Shown here: piece after piece, positions 62,793-64,000 of the stretch | How positions within the stretch are numbered: the first letter of the stretch is position 1 | Layout of the letters: the number at the start of each line of letters is the position of its first letter | Assembly: GCA_004154925.1 (NCBI GenBank) | Contig: QJNS01000062.1 | Location: 1-64,000 of the forward strand | DNA: 64,000 nucleotides | Direction of reading: 5' to 3' | Source of the DNA: Monosporascus cannonballus | Lineage: Eukaryota > Ascomycota > Sordariomycetes > Xylariales | Notes under the pieces: model-generated | The model's input: only the letters and a program-made list of their open reading frames with translations | What the model was told of the DNA's origin: nothing | Databases searched by the model: none | Position numbers and translations under genes: made by a program

Positions 62793-64000
62793 ATGACCAC
62801 AGGTATAGCCCCTCCATATTCCACTATTTCGTTCTCTCCTGTCGTACAATAAGAATAATTGCTGATCGGTTCTCGTCCTCAGTACGTGTCTGTGTCTGCG
62901 GCGATGAAGGCACGGGCAAATCAAGCCTTATTGCCTCCTTCGTCAAGGATGTCTTCATTAGCAACAAGATCCAGTCCGTTCTTCCCCAAATTACCATTCC
63001 ACCCAGCATCGGCACCCCAGAGGGCGTCACCACTACCATCGTCGATACTTCGGCCCGACCACAAGATCGCACGACCCTGCGCAGGGAGATTCGAAAATCC
63101 AATGTCATCCTGCTCGTCTATTCGGATCACTACAGCTATGAGCGAGTGGCCCTGTTCTGGATGCCTTACTTCCGGTCCCTCGGAGTTAATGTCCCTGTGG
63201 TATTGTGCGCCAACAAGTCCGACTTGGCCACAACCCCCAGCAGCCCCCAGGTCTTAGAGGAAGAGATGCTGCCCGTTATGAACGAGTTCCGAGAGATCGA
63301 CTCATGCATACGTGCTAGTGCCAAGGAACATCGAAACGTGAACGAGACTTTCTTCCTTTGCCAGAAGGCTGTCACCCACCCGATAGCCCCTCTATACGAC
63401 TGCAAGGAGGGCAATCTGAAGCCGGCCTGCATATCAGCTCTGAAAAGGATCTTCTACCTCTGCGATAAGGATCAGGATGGCTATTTAAATGACCAAGAGA
63501 TGCACAATTTTCAAGCGAAGTGCTTCGAGAAGCCACTGACGGCAGAGGACCTTGAAAATATCAAGCTCACTGTTTCAAAGGCAATTCCCGCTACCGATAC
63601 TGAGAAAGGCATCGACATGCGAGGCTTCCTCCAGCTCAACAAGATCTATGCCGAGAAGGGCCGGCACGAGACTATCTGGATCATTCTGAGGAAACACCGA
63701 TACACCGATAGTCTGAGTCTGGAAGACAGCTTCATTCACCCAAAATTCGATGTTCCCGAATATTCCTCTGCCGAATTAAGCCCGGCTGGCTATAGATTCT
63801 TCGTTGACCTTTTCTTGCTATTCGACAAGGACAGCGATGGAGGTTTGAACGATCAGGAACTGGCCGCCCTGTTTGCTCCAAGCCCTGGCCTACCCGCCTC
63901 TTGGGTGGAGGCTTCCTTCCCTTCTTCAACAGTCCGAAACGAAACTGGACACATAACCTTGCAGGGCTGGCTTGCTCAGTGGAGCATGACGACATTCCTC
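62793..64000 (+). CDS. gem1: GEM1/Miro mitochondrial Rho GTPase, 5' part (cut by window end)
   Basis: Exon 1 is only 10 nt (62793-62802, ATG ACC ACA G), then an 80-nt intron (GTATAG...CTCAG), and exon 2 runs from 62,883 without a stop to the window edge: 376 residues of a protein usually about 630. Gem1/Miro is a tail-anchored outer-mitochondrial-membrane GTPase tied to ERMES contacts, mitochondrial shape and inheritance. The first GTPase domain has GDEGTGKS (10-17), DTSA (58-61), NKSD (114-117) and SAK (149-151). EF-hands with full DxDxDG loops are at 198-209 and 318-329 ([24 protein letters not shown]), both within the conserved hidden-EF regions. The second GTPase and the membrane anchor lie beyond the window. 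Confidence 0.95.

Overview
The window looks like nuclear DNA from a filamentous ascomycete (Pezizomycotina). The evidence is four intron-bearing genes with close filamentous-fungal relatives beside a 48 kb block of extremely AT-rich, repeat-derived DNA that carries the signature of repeat-induced point mutation (RIP). CpA is almost absent, TpA is abundant, remaining cytosines sit mostly in CpG, and stop codons replace Gln/Trp codons inside recognisable retrotransposon frames. Domain order and N-termini of the genes suggest a eurotiomycete-like relative, but the species cannot be told from the sequence.

1-48,156 is a graveyard of nested LTR retrotransposons. (a) 2,960-17,354: a tandem array of four related LTRs (about 403-421 bp) separating a pol-only unit, a gag-plus-pol unit and a gag-only unit of a minus-strand Ty3/gypsy element. 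(b) 17,355-23,728: interior of a plus-strand Ty3/gypsy element with reverse transcriptase (RT), integrase and chromodomain. Its RT is split exactly at the catalytic YLDD motif by a 1,517-bp element with 165-bp LTRs and a 5-bp target duplication. (c) 23,729-30,578: a 3' part of a second gypsy family joined to a Ty1/copia gag-integrase remnant. (d) 33,832-40,544: a complete, RIP-killed copy of the second gypsy family, with 370-bp LTRs and a perfect 5-bp target duplication (ttcgg). Both copies of this family carry an extra plus-strand reading frame, antisense to gag-pol, between the 3' LTR and the end of pol. It is Cys/basic-rich and coiled-coil-like and ends within a few bases of the pol stop. 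This is the most interesting candidate system here. (e) 30,918-33,826 and 40,550-48,156: one older, very heavily mutated repeat split by element (d), class not identified.

At about 48,160 the composition switches abruptly to a gene-bearing isochore, at a 166-bp inverted-repeat element. Four genes follow: a SLM1-type BAR/PH protein (minus, 3 exons, 474 aa), a CreD/Rod1-type arrestin (minus, 3 exons, 619 aa), a CreC WD40 protein (minus, 5 exons, 622 aa) and the start of GEM1/Miro (plus, cut by the window end). CreD (arrestin adaptor of the HulA/Rsp5 ubiquitin ligase) and CreC (partner of the CreB deubiquitinase) act on opposing ubiquitin arms of carbon catabolite repression, so their proximity is notable. 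They are separated by 4.6 kb in which I recognise no gene. creC and gem1 are divergently transcribed, and each has its start codon in a tiny first coding exon (5 and 10 nt).

Exon coordinates were worked out by hand from reading frame, splice signals and remembered protein families. No alignment or search was run. Limits of the degenerate elements are approximate except where LTR ends or target duplications fix them.
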